Assembly (NCBI GenBank): GCA_009392215.1
Contig: VFGZ01000041.1
Coordinates: 1 to 64,000, forward strand
DNA from: SAR202 cluster bacterium
GTDB taxonomy: Bacteria > Chloroflexota > Dehalococcoidia > Lucifugimonadales > Lucifugimonadaceae
DNA: 64,000 nt
Direction: 5' to 3'
A model generated the notes under the pieces. The model made no database searches. It saw nothing but the letters and a program-made list of their open reading frames with translations, and was not told where the DNA came from. Below, one piece after another: positions 38,426-47,349 of the stretch (within the stretch, counting starts at the first letter, position 1; the number at the start of each line of letters is the position of its first letter). The translations under genes were made by a program, and so were the position numbers.

Positions 38426-39610
38426 TCACTGGAGAGGGTTGTTAGCTTCCCCACCTCGCATCTGTGAAAGCCTACGGAGTCCTTCGTCTATTTGATCATC
38501 GGGTATGGTAAGCGAAAGTCTAATATATCCTTCTCCGCCTGGTCCGTATCCATTACCAGGGGTCACTACCACATTTGCTTCATCCAGTAATTTTTGGGCA
38601 AATTCGGCGGATGTATATCCGTCTGGTACAGGTGTCCATATATAAAGAGCGCCTTTTGGTGCTACAGCTGGAACCCCGATTTCATTTAGTACTGATACGA
38701 CCTTGTCACGACGTTTTCTATAAACCTCGTTATTCTCTGTAAGCCATTTTTCCGGTAAATCGAGTGCAGCGATGCCCATTTCTTGGTTCGCTTGAGATAG
38801 GCCTGAGTCGATATTGGATTTGACCCTCATAAGGGCGTTCACCATGTCCGGGTTGCCGGTGGCCATGCCAACCCGCCATCCGGTCATGTTGGCTGTTTTC
38901 GACAGGGAATGAAACTCCATAGCGATGTCCATTGCGCCCACAACCTGCAGAATGCTGGGAGCAACGTATCCGTCGAAGGTGACTTCGGTGTATGCGGCAT
39001 CATGTAGCAAGGCTATGTCGAATTCCTTGCAGTAATGTACAGCTTCTTCAAAGAAGCTCATTGGCGCGATTGCCCCTGTGGGATTGTTGGGGTAGTTGAT
39101 CCATAGAGTTTTCGCTTTTTTGGCTACTTCAGTTGGTATTGAGGTGAAATCAACGAGGTATTTGTTCTGTTCGCTCAAAGTGGTGAAGTGTGTTTTGCCA
39201 CCAGCGAACATCGTTCCGATCTCATAAACGGGATAGGCTGGATCCGGGCTGATCGAAATATCGCCTGGATCTATGAAGCATAGAGCGGTATGTGCTATTC
39301 CCTCTTTAGCTCCTATCAGATTGATTACTTCTGTTTCGGGGTTTACATTTACTCCGAATCGATCTTTATAGAATTTCGCTACCCGCCTTCTGAATTCGGG
39401 GAGGCCTTCGCTTTCTGGGTATCTGTGATTTTCTGGTTTCGTGGATCCCTTAATCAGTGCGTCTAGTACAGGCGTGGGAGTTTGCATATCTGGATCGCCA
39501 ATACCGAATGAAATTACATCAATGCCTTGTGCTTTTTTAGCTGCTATCGCTCGAGAAATATTCACGAACAGGTAGGGTGGTAGATTTTCAACACGTTCAG
39601 CAAATTTCAT
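38426..39610 (-). CDS. dapL: LL-diaminopimelate aminotransferase (class I/II PLP aminotransferase)
   Basis: ENLPPYLFVNISRAIAAKKAQGIDVISFGIGDPDM; SLSKTANMTGWRVG; likely ATG 39610; adjacent to dapF. Confidence 0.85.
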   Translation of the reverse strand: MKFAERVENLPPYLFVNISRAIAAKKAQGIDVISFGIGDPDMQTPTPVLDALIKGSTKPENHRYPESEGLPEFRRRVAKFYKDRFGVNVNPETEVINLIGAKEGIAHTALCFIDPGDISISPDPAYPVYEIGTMFAGGKTHFTTLSEQNKYLVDFTSIPTEVAKKAKTLWINYPNNPTGAIAPMSFFEEAVHYCKEFDIALLHDAAYTEVTFDGYVAPSILQVVGAMDIAMEFHSLSKTANMTGWRVGMATGNPDMVNALMRVKSNIDSGLSQANQEMGIAALDLPEKWLTENNEVYRKRRDKVVSVLNEIGVPAVAPKGALYIWTPVPDGYTSAEFAQKLLDEANVVVTPGNGYGPGGEGYIRLSLTIPDDQIDEGLRRLSQMRGGEANNPLQ

Positions 39611-39733
39611 TAAATTAGTTCCGTATTTTTTTGGGTAGTTGTATTGTTTTGCGGCCAGATTTACCAGAAGTAAACCGTAGTTACGCACAAGTGTGAGTTG
39701 TTGATTGTATCGTTCCTTTAGGCGCAACTATAT

Positions 39734-40588
39734 TTAATCAGGCCATACTCCTGTGAACACTTCAACCGCTGGACCTTCTAAGTAGGCCTGACCGGTTTCG
39801 TCCCACGAAATTTTGAGAATTCCGCCATCAACTATGACTTCGACTGCGTTATTCACTAAACCATGGGCTCGGGCTGCTGATGCGGCAGCAGTAGAACCAG
39901 TACCAGAAGACATTGTTTCGCCGGCGCCACGCTCGAATATTCTGGCCCTGATCTGTGACCGAGTAATTACGTTAACTATTTCAAAATTGATTCTGTTTGG
40001 AAATAACGGATGATTTTCTACATGAGGCCCAATATCGGTTAATGGAAATTCCTCCACAGGATCTTCGGTTATGACAACCGCATGTGGGTTTCCTACTGCA
40101 AGACATGTGATTTTCATATCGCGTCCTCCAGCCTTAATTGGAAAATCCTTTATGATTTCAAGGTCGCCAATTTCGGTAGTATTTACTGGTATTTCGTCCG
40201 GAATAAAGGTAGGTTCCCCCATGGCCACTTTGGCAGCAACCATTTTGTCGCCTTCCATCGTTGGCCATACGGTTCGCACGCCACCGCCGGTTTCAACGGT
40301 CAGGCCATTATCACTGGGTAAAGCTAATTTGCGGTCGATTACAAATTTTGCGAAAAGTCTGATGCCGTTTCCGCTCATTTCGGCTTCGGAGCCATCCGGG
40401 TTATAAACCCTCATGCGGATTTGTGCAATGTCAGAATCCTGGGCTAAAACAATTCCATCTGATCCAACGCCAAATGCTGGAACGCTCATTGCTTTTGAAA
40501 GCGCTCCCCAATCTCGTTCGATACCTCTACCATCTATCGCGATGTAATCGTTTCCAGCACCATGCAATTTTGTGAATTCAAGCGTCAT
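39734..40588 (-). CDS. dapF: Diaminopimelate epimerase-family protein with Ser/Ser in place of the catalytic Cys pair
   Basis: FTKLHGAGNDYI, DGSEAEMSGNGIRLFAKFV, GNPHAVV, RGAGETMSSGTGSTAAASA. Confidence 0.88.
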   Translation of the reverse strand: MTLEFTKLHGAGNDYIAIDGRGIERDWGALSKAMSVPAFGVGSDGIVLAQDSDIAQIRMRVYNPDGSEAEMSGNGIRLFAKFVIDRKLALPSDNGLTVETGGGVRTVWPTMEGDKMVAAKVAMGEPTFIPDEIPVNTTEIGDLEIIKDFPIKAGGRDMKITCLAVGNPHAVVITEDPVEEFPLTDIGPHVENHPLFPNRINFEIVNVITRSQIRARIFERGAGETMSSGTGSTAAASAARAHGLVNNAVEVIVDGGILKISWDETGQAYLEGPAVEVFTGVWPD

Positions 40589-40726
40589 GTCTTATCCAGT
40601 CTTTCGTAGGGAAAATGGTGTGCCAACGTATTGATTCTATGGATGAACTGCTCAAACTGCGAATTTAATAAAAAAATACAATTTGACGTTCTATTTAGAT
40701 AAAACAATTTGCGCATATACGAGTTG

Positions 40727-41674
40727 TTACTTTAGTTGGTGCCACTGAGCAACCGCTGAGATGATCGATTGTGTTTTTTGCTGCGGTTCAAGCGTCATAT
40801 CGAACCATTTAATGCGCTTGTCGTTTTGTTTGAACCAGTTATTTTGGCGTCGTATTAAACGGTTTGTTGCAACAGCTGTAAGGCGTATTGCCTCCTTTAG
40901 GTCAGATTCACCGTTCAAGTGATCAATCATTTGCGGATAACCAATTGCACTAAGAGCGTGGTCCTTAGTTGAATATCCCTGATGTAAAAGGGATTCGACC
41001 TCTTGTCTCCATCCATTTTTGTCCATTGAATCGAGTCGTTCAACTATACGAGCATGTAAAGCTATCCGTTCAATCATCAAGCCGACAATGTAGTGATCGA
41101 ACGGTGAATGAGTTGATTTGCTTGGCGTGTATGTTGGATCTAAAGATCCTGATCGAACTCTTTCAATAGCCCGAATCACTCGCCTGGGATTTCGTAGATC
41201 GGTTGTTTGTGCCGTAGTTGGTGAAATCTCTAATAGTTTTTTAGCAAGAGGCTGGATACCATACCGAGCCAATTCGCACTCTAGTTGGGAGCGCAAGGAC
41301 GGATTTGGTTGAATTTCTGGAACGTTCCATCCCTCAATGATTGCCCAAACATATTGGCCAGACCCGCCTACCAAGATCGGTAGGTTACCTCGATCCAGAA
41401 TTTCGCTTATGGCTGATCGTGCCTGTTTGAGATATTCTGCGAGGCTGTACTGATCGTCTGGGGCGAGAAAGTCGATGAGATGGTGCGGAATGCCTTTTGT
41501 CTCGCCTGTCTTTGGTTTAGCGGTCGCTATATCCATTCCGCGGTAAAAAAGTCTAGAGTCGGCATTAACCACTTCTCCACCTAACTCCAGAGCTAATTCA
41601 ACTCCGAGTGCAGTTTTCCCGGTAGCGGTTGCGCCAATCACTGCAATGAGTTTCGGTCTAGATGTGTAATTCAC
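40727..41674 (-). CDS. miaA: tRNA dimethylallyltransferase MiaA
   Basis: AVIGATATGKTALGVELA, NADSRLFYRGMDIATAKP, VGGSGQYVWA. Confidence 0.95.
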   Translation of the reverse strand: MNYTSRPKLIAVIGATATGKTALGVELALELGGEVVNADSRLFYRGMDIATAKPKTGETKGIPHHLIDFLAPDDQYSLAEYLKQARSAISEILDRGNLPILVGGSGQYVWAIIEGWNVPEIQPNPSLRSQLECELARYGIQPLAKKLLEISPTTAQTTDLRNPRRVIRAIERVRSGSLDPTYTPSKSTHSPFDHYIVGLMIERIALHARIVERLDSMDKNGWRQEVESLLHQGYSTKDHALSAIGYPQMIDHLNGESDLKEAIRLTAVATNRLIRRQNNWFKQNDKRIKWFDMTLEPQQKTQSIISAVAQWHQLK

Positions 41675-41703
41675 TTGATTGACCTAAAAAGTTGATAGCT
41701 GGG

Positions 41704-42459
41704 TTATTTCGAGCTCGCTAGCCTGATCAGGTTTGAAAACTCCTGCGCGTTTAAACTTGCCCCACCCACTAATGCCCCATCTATGTCTGGCTGTTCAAGA
41801 AAATTGGTAACGTTTGTGGAATTCACGCTGCCTCCGTAAAGGATATGAACTGAATTGCTAAAATCAGGTGTCAAACTACAAATAATGTCACGGCAAACGG
41901 CCGCCATTTCTTGGGCTTGCCCACTTGTAGCGGCTTCGCCTGTTCCAATTGCCCATATTGGTTCATAAGCAATAATTAATGATTGCCAGTTTGAAAATCC
42001 TTGAAGGCTAGCTTCTAGTTGCTTTGTAATGAAGTTAACCGCTTTTCCGGATTTTCGAACGCTAAAGTCTTCACCGACACACAAGATGGGCGTTATTCCT
42101 GCTTTTGACGCGCTGATTGCTTTTTCTGAGACCTGATCAGATGATTCATCGTAAAACATGCGTCTTTCCGAGTGTCCTAATACGACGTGGCTAACCAAGC
42201 CGTGCAGCATCGCCGTAGATACTTCTCCTGTGAATGCACCGTTTTCATTTGCATTTACGTTCTGTGCTCCCAGTTGAATAGATGATCCTTTCAAGACTTT
42301 TGCAATGCTCGTCAACGAAACAAATGGCGGGCAAATGATTTTTTCAACGTTTGTTATGTTGTCGCTGAGATCGAGAATCTGTTTAGCCAAGTTGATTCCC
42401 GACTTAACTTCAGTGTTCATTTTCCAGTTGCCGACTATGATATTTTTTCGGTGTTTCAT
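41704..42459 (-). CDS. tpiA: Triosephosphate isomerase
   Basis: IIVGNWKMN, VVLGHSERR, AYEPIWAIGTG, ILYGGSVN. Confidence 0.97.
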   Translation of the reverse strand: MKHRKNIIVGNWKMNTEVKSGINLAKQILDLSDNITNVEKIICPPFVSLTSIAKVLKGSSIQLGAQNVNANENGAFTGEVSTAMLHGLVSHVVLGHSERRMFYDESSDQVSEKAISASKAGITPILCVGEDFSVRKSGKAVNFITKQLEASLQGFSNWQSLIIAYEPIWAIGTGEAATSGQAQEMAAVCRDIICSLTPDFSNSVHILYGGSVNSTNVTNFLEQPDIDGALVGGASLNAQEFSNLIRLASSK

Positions 42460-42494
42460 TAGTAAATTCCTGAGATGATGTTAGTGTGCAGAGA

Positions 42495-43676
42495 TCAATC
42501 GATAGCATCATCTAAAGCTGCTACGCCAGGGAGAGTTTTGCCTTCTAAAAACTCAAGTGAAGCCCCCCCACCTGTCGAGACATGCGTGATCTGGTTTTCA
42601 AGGTTAAGTGATCCTATTACTTCTGCTGTCGATCCGCCCCCGACTACCGAGGTGCTCTTGGAATTGGCAGCGACTGCGTTTGCAACGGCAATAGACCCAT
42701 TTGCGAATGCAGGCCATTCAAATACACCCATTGGCCCGTTCCATATGATTCTTTTTGCCCGTGAAATGACCTGTGCATACTTTTTGCAAGAACCCGGTCC
42801 GATATCTAGGATAATTTCATCGTCAGCTACGTTTTTCGATTCCCTTAGGGATGGGGTTGAACCTTTACTAAATTTAGTGGCGGTTATGACATCTGACGGT
42901 AATACCACTTTCGCTCCTCCAGCATTTAGTACATCTACAGCAGCTAGTCGGTCGGCTTCTGTGATAACGGTTGCCCCACCTGGATTATTTTGTGCCACGT
43001 AAAAGGCTGCGACCATCCCTCCCCCGATGAGAATCGTGTCGACTTTTTTTGATAAATGATGCAATACTTGAATTTTGTCAGCGACTTTTGCTCCGCCGAT
43101 AATTGCAACTGTTGCTTGTGTAGAGCCCTCCAATGATCGACTGAGCATTGTGATCTCGCGTTCCATCAAAAGTCCCGCGTAAGCTGGTACATGTTTAGCT
43201 ACTCCAGTGGTAGATGCATGGGCTCTATGTGCAGCACCGAAAGCGTCATTGACAAAACAGTCCGCTAAGGATGCTAGGTATTGGGAAAAAACGTCGTCGT
43301 TTTGCTCCTCGCCGGGTTCGAATCGAAGGTTTTCCAGAAGTGCGAAGTCGCCCGTTCCAAGTTGAGAAATTATTTTGGCGGGTTGTGTTCCAGTCGGGCC
43401 ACCAGCGTAGTGGACAGTGGTTTTTAGGATCTCCGAAAGTCTTTTGCGTATTGGTTGTAACCGCATTTCCTCGACTATCTGTCCGTCTGGACGGCCAAAA
43501 TGCGAGCAGATCACAACTTTTGCGCCTCCGTTGCTGAGTAGATTCAAGGTGGGTATTGCTGCTCTGATTCGAGTGTCATCAGAGATCACTCCATCGCGGG
43601 TTGGTACGTTGAAATCGACCCTTACCAACACTGTTTTACCAGCAAAATCAACGTTCCTGATGGATCGTTTGTTCAT
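42495..43676 (-). CDS. pgk: Phosphoglycerate kinase
   Basis: KTVLVRVDFNVP, SHFGRPDG, NGPMGVFEWPAFANG, GGGSTAEVI. Confidence 0.97.
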   Translation of the reverse strand: MNKRSIRNVDFAGKTVLVRVDFNVPTRDGVISDDTRIRAAIPTLNLLSNGGAKVVICSHFGRPDGQIVEEMRLQPIRKRLSEILKTTVHYAGGPTGTQPAKIISQLGTGDFALLENLRFEPGEEQNDDVFSQYLASLADCFVNDAFGAAHRAHASTTGVAKHVPAYAGLLMEREITMLSRSLEGSTQATVAIIGGAKVADKIQVLHHLSKKVDTILIGGGMVAAFYVAQNNPGGATVITEADRLAAVDVLNAGGAKVVLPSDVITATKFSKGSTPSLRESKNVADDEIILDIGPGSCKKYAQVISRAKRIIWNGPMGVFEWPAFANGSIAVANAVAANSKSTSVVGGGSTAEVIGSLNLENQITHVSTGGGASLEFLEGKTLPGVAALDDAID

Positions 43677-43692
43677 AATAAATTTGTTTTCT

Positions 43693-44736
43693 CTAGTGCG
43701 ACCGTACTATCAATTTAGCGCTTTCTATGAGCGAGTTTTTGTCTTCATTAGAGAAGTTAGTTGATTCGATCTCCCCGATTGCTTCATCGATCAAATTCTC
43801 AACAGTATTTTCGGCAAACGACCTACTCTCTGTTTCTGAGAGGATTGATGTCACTTCGTCTATATCATCAGGCCCCAGAACACGTTTCATGAAAATTTCT
43901 CCCAGGCGACGACGGGTAGAGGGAGTGCCATTTTCTATTGCATGAGCTGCAGCGAGTGACTTTTTTTTCGATTGCAGCCTTCCTCGCTGTACTTCGGTTC
44001 GTTCGGTGTCTTGCTCAGGCCAAAGCGCTCTTAAATCAGTGTTTAGGTTTCGCGCTGTACCGATCGCTGTGCCAAATCTAGTCAATGAATTGAGTAAACC
44101 TTCAGAGGCTGTTGCCGCTATTCCGCCGAGTTTTGCAGCGCAACCAAGCACCGCACCTCGCTTGCGTGCCACCATCAGCACATCTTCTATATTTACGGCC
44201 GCTCTTTCTTGATAAGAGATATCAAGATACTCCCCTTCACAGACCTCTAAAGTTGCATTATCAAGCGTTTCCAATGCCATGGAAATCAAACGTGGATTTG
44301 CTGAAATACCGGAGGATTTTCTCTGTTCGAATATCGATATTCTGGCCATTGCATGGATGCCGTCACCGGCATTAATTGCCTGTGCTGGACCCCAAGACCA
44401 CCATACGCTCGCTCGCTTGTTTCTTTCTGTATTTGCATTTTGAACGTCTTCATGAACCAGGAGAAAGTTGTGCAAGAGTTCTACTGCGACTGCATATGGC
44501 ATAGCTGCCTGATTCTCACCTCCTGCGGCTTTGGCCGTGGCGATGACGACGTGTCCATGGAATCTGTCTTGATTCGTAACTATTTCTGGCTCACCGTTCT
44601 GATCCACCCAGCCCAAGTGATAAGCCATCATCTTATAGAGCGGCAAGTCTCTCGAATCGACGAATTTCATTAATGCAGACTCAAACTCATCCGCATCACT
44701 GTATGTAAGCCCTGGCAATATTCCCTCAAGTGGCAA
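43693..44736 (-). CDS. Polyprenyl-synthetase-like protein with degenerate catalytic motifs
   Basis: YKMMAYHLGWVDQNGEP, LLVHEDVQNANTERNKRASVWW, GAVLGCAAKLGGIAA…FGTAIGTARNLNTDLRALW. Confidence 0.8.
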   Translation of the reverse strand: MPLEGILPGLTYSDADEFESALMKFVDSRDLPLYKMMAYHLGWVDQNGEPEIVTNQDRFHGHVVIATAKAAGGENQAAMPYAVAVELLHNFLLVHEDVQNANTERNKRASVWWSWGPAQAINAGDGIHAMARISIFEQRKSSGISANPRLISMALETLDNATLEVCEGEYLDISYQERAAVNIEDVLMVARKRGAVLGCAAKLGGIAATASEGLLNSLTRFGTAIGTARNLNTDLRALWPEQDTERTEVQRGRLQSKKKSLAAAHAIENGTPSTRRRLGEIFMKRVLGPDDIDEVTSILSETESRSFAENTVENLIDEAIGEIESTNFSNEDKNSLIESAKLIVRSH

Positions 44737-44760
44737 TAAAAGTCTCCTGCTGAAGATAAC

Positions 44761-45414
44761 TTATTGGCTGGTCGGATTACCGACCGTGCTAATTACAACG
44801 TTTTTGCCAATAGTATTCTTAATCGATGCAATACTGATCGCTCCAAGCCTTAAAATTGACAACGTATCGTTGGCATAAGAAATGACGGTACTCGGGGCCG
44901 TATTTGATCCGCAAGGTGAGTCGATACAAAAGTCGATTTTTTCACCGAATTGTTGATCCACATCGATGGCATTAGACACAGGGGGTTGGCCAGTCAGATT
45001 GCAACTGGTTCCCGTAATCGGAGTTCCGGAGATCCTGATCAACTGGCGTGCCAGACTGTGGTCTGGAATCCTTAGACCAACGGTTCCGGTTTTTGCTGTT
45101 ACTGACTCGGGCACGCAGTCCAAGGCTGGTACTACGATTGTTAGCGCACCTGGCCAGAATCTTGATGCGAGATCCGCAAGTATCTTAGTTAACGGCTTTG
45201 TCAATTCAGTGATCATATCCAGGTCGCTTATAAGTAATGGGACCGGCGTGCCCGGGTTCCTTCCTTTTGCTTCAAAGACTTGTTGCACTGCTCTATCATT
45301 CATGCCATCGGCGCCGAGGGCGAAATAAGTATCTGTTGGGAATGACACCAGGCTTCCTTGTGTTATTGCTGTAGCTGCGATATTGAGGCTGGAAGTGTCT
45401 GATGATAAAAGCAT
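44761..45414 (-). CDS. tsaC: L-threonylcarbamoyladenylate synthase (TsaC/Sua5/YwlC family)
   Basis: GSLVSFPTDTYFALGADG, KGRNPGTPVPLLI, GTVGLRIPDHSLARQLI, ITGTSCNLTGQPP. Confidence 0.93.
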   Translation of the reverse strand: MLLSSDTSSLNIAATAITQGSLVSFPTDTYFALGADGMNDRAVQQVFEAKGRNPGTPVPLLISDLDMITELTKPLTKILADLASRFWPGALTIVVPALDCVPESVTAKTGTVGLRIPDHSLARQLIRISGTPITGTSCNLTGQPPVSNAIDVDQQFGEKIDFCIDSPCGSNTAPSTVISYANDTLSILRLGAISIASIKNTIGKNVVISTVGNPTSQ

Positions 45415-45572
45415 TAAATAATTCTAGCGCTTGCGAATGACTTAATCGGTATTAAAGCATCCAATAAAAACATCCATATTTTCCGTGACTCGATCGTCGG
45501 GGACAGGTAAATTTAGGCAAGAGGCTTAATCAATGCGGTCATAAACTTTTAGATCATAAGTAGATTGATGTT

Positions 45573-47291
45573 TTGAATGTGCCAATAGACTCCAAGAAAA
45601 CAGCAAATAGTACCGGGGACCAGATGACAGAACAACCAACCAATCGCGGCTCTCGGAGAGTTTCAACATCAGATGATATCGAGGTTGGAACGTATCTTGA
45701 AATTGCTCAGGCTGATCGAACGATTGGCAGCAAACCCCCTGTGGATGACAGGATGCAAACAGTAGTCATTATGGATTTTGGCTCCCAATATTCACGTCTG
45801 ATAGCCCGACGGGTACGTGAGCTTAATACCTATTGCGAAATACTTCCACATGATGCTGGCAGCGAAATACTCGAGACCCAAGATGTTATAGGGATAATCC
45901 TTTCAGGAGGTCCTAATAGTGTCTACGAATCAGGAGCCCCGATGGCACCCTCATGGGTTTATGAGGCGGGTGTTCCATTATTGGGCATCTGTTACGGAAT
46001 GCAGCTGATAGCTCACCAACTTGGGGGGACTGTTGAATCTGGCACAGAGCGTGAATACGGTCACGCGGTGATTCATAAAGATGGTCAGGACAATGTCCTG
46101 TTTGAGGGCTTAGATACAGAGGTGCCGGTGTGGATGAGTCATGGTGATCGTATTGCCGAGTTGCCTCCAGGTTTTCGGTCTATGGCTTATTCTGAGAATT
46201 CTCCTATAGCCGTGATGGGGGACGAGAAGGGAGCATGTTTTGGAATTCAATTTCATCCGGAAGTTGCGCATACTCCACAAGGAGTCGAAATTCTTCGTAA
46301 TTTCGTTTCTGGTGTCTGCAAAGGCTCGGGTGATTGGACACCTGCGAATTTCGTATCAGACGCGATTGATCGCATAAAAGAACGCGTTGGAGACGGGAAG
46401 GTGATATGTGCTCTATCAGGTGGGGTTGATTCGACGGTTGTCGCTGCCCTCATCCACAAAGCTATTGGAGATCGGTTGACATGCATTTTCGTCGATAACG
46501 GCCTGATGCGGAAAGGTGAAGCTGAACGAGTTCAAAATGTATTTGCTAGTCAACTGGGTGTGAATCTTGTCTTCGTTGACGGGACTGAGAGGTTCCTTAA
46601 AGCTTTAAAGGGGGTTACTGATCCAGAAATAAAACGAAAAACAATTGGGCAGGAGTTTATCGAGATTTTTGAAGAAGTCGCTGCGGATATCGGGGAAGTT
46701 GATTATCTCGCTCAGGGAACCTTGTATCCGGATGTTATTGAGAGTGTAAGCGCCGACTCTAACGCTTCGCACAAGATCAAAACCCACCATAATGTTGGTG
46801 GTTTACCCCAGCACATGAATTTGAAATTGGTTGAGCCGCTTCGATATTTGTTTAAAGATGAAGTGCGGCAGGCTGGTATCGAACTGGGCCTTAGCTCTCA
46901 GAGTGTTAATCGACAGCCTTTTCCAGGCCCGGGACTTGCGATTCGGATTATGGGAGACGTCAATTATGAAAAGCTAGAAATACTTCGTAATGTCGACTGG
47001 ATAGTTATCGACGAAATCAAAGCCGACGGGCTGTACGAGAAGTTATGGCAATCTTTTGCTGTTCTTACCAACACTCAGACGGTAGGGGTGATGGGAGACC
47101 AGCGAACGTATCAATACGTAGTGGCAATCCGTGCCGTAACTAGTGCAGATGCGATGACAGCGGACTGGGCTCGACTTCCGTATGAAACCCTAGGGAGAAT
47201 ATCTAGCCGGATCGTCAATGAAGTTGCAGAGGTTAACCGAGTTGTTTTGGATATTACCAGTAAACCTCCTGGCACTATTGAATGGGAATAG
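45573..47291 (+). CDS. guaA: GMP synthase (glutamine-hydrolysing); open frame includes a possible 60-aa N-terminal extension
   Basis: VVIMDFGSQYSRLIARRVRE, GICYGMQLIAHQLGG, ALSGGVDSTVVAAL, C-terminal KPPGTIEWE. Candidate starts: 45573 (TTG), 45624 (ATG), 45753 (ATG, usual GuaA N-terminus). Confidence 0.95.
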   Translation: MNVPIDSKKTANSTGDQMTEQPTNRGSRRVSTSDDIEVGTYLEIAQADRTIGSKPPVDDRMQTVVIMDFGSQYSRLIARRVRELNTYCEILPHDAGSEILETQDVIGIILSGGPNSVYESGAPMAPSWVYEAGVPLLGICYGMQLIAHQLGGTVESGTEREYGHAVIHKDGQDNVLFEGLDTEVPVWMSHGDRIAELPPGFRSMAYSENSPIAVMGDEKGACFGIQFHPEVAHTPQGVEILRNFVSGVCKGSGDWTPANFVSDAIDRIKERVGDGKVICALSGGVDSTVVAALIHKAIGDRLTCIFVDNGLMRKGEAERVQNVFASQLGVNLVFVDGTERFLKALKGVTDPEIKRKTIGQEFIEIFEEVAADIGEVDYLAQGTLYPDVIESVSADSNASHKIKTHHNVGGLPQHMNLKLVEPLRYLFKDEVRQAGIELGLSSQSVNRQPFPGPGLAIRIMGDVNYEKLEILRNVDWIVIDEIKADGLYEKLWQSFAVLTNTQTVGVMGDQRTYQYVVAIRAVTSADAMTADWARLPYETLGRISSRIVNEVAEVNRVVLDITSKPPGTIEWE

Positions 47292-47349
47292 TCAAACATA
47301 GAATAGTGCGTCAGTTGACTTGAACTTATCAGTAAGGATTATGGATTAA

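Noticed and set aside
43310-43335. GGGTTCGAATCG resembling a tRNA T-loop
   Set aside because: Lies inside the intact pgk CDS; no cloverleaf, acceptor stem or CCA around it.
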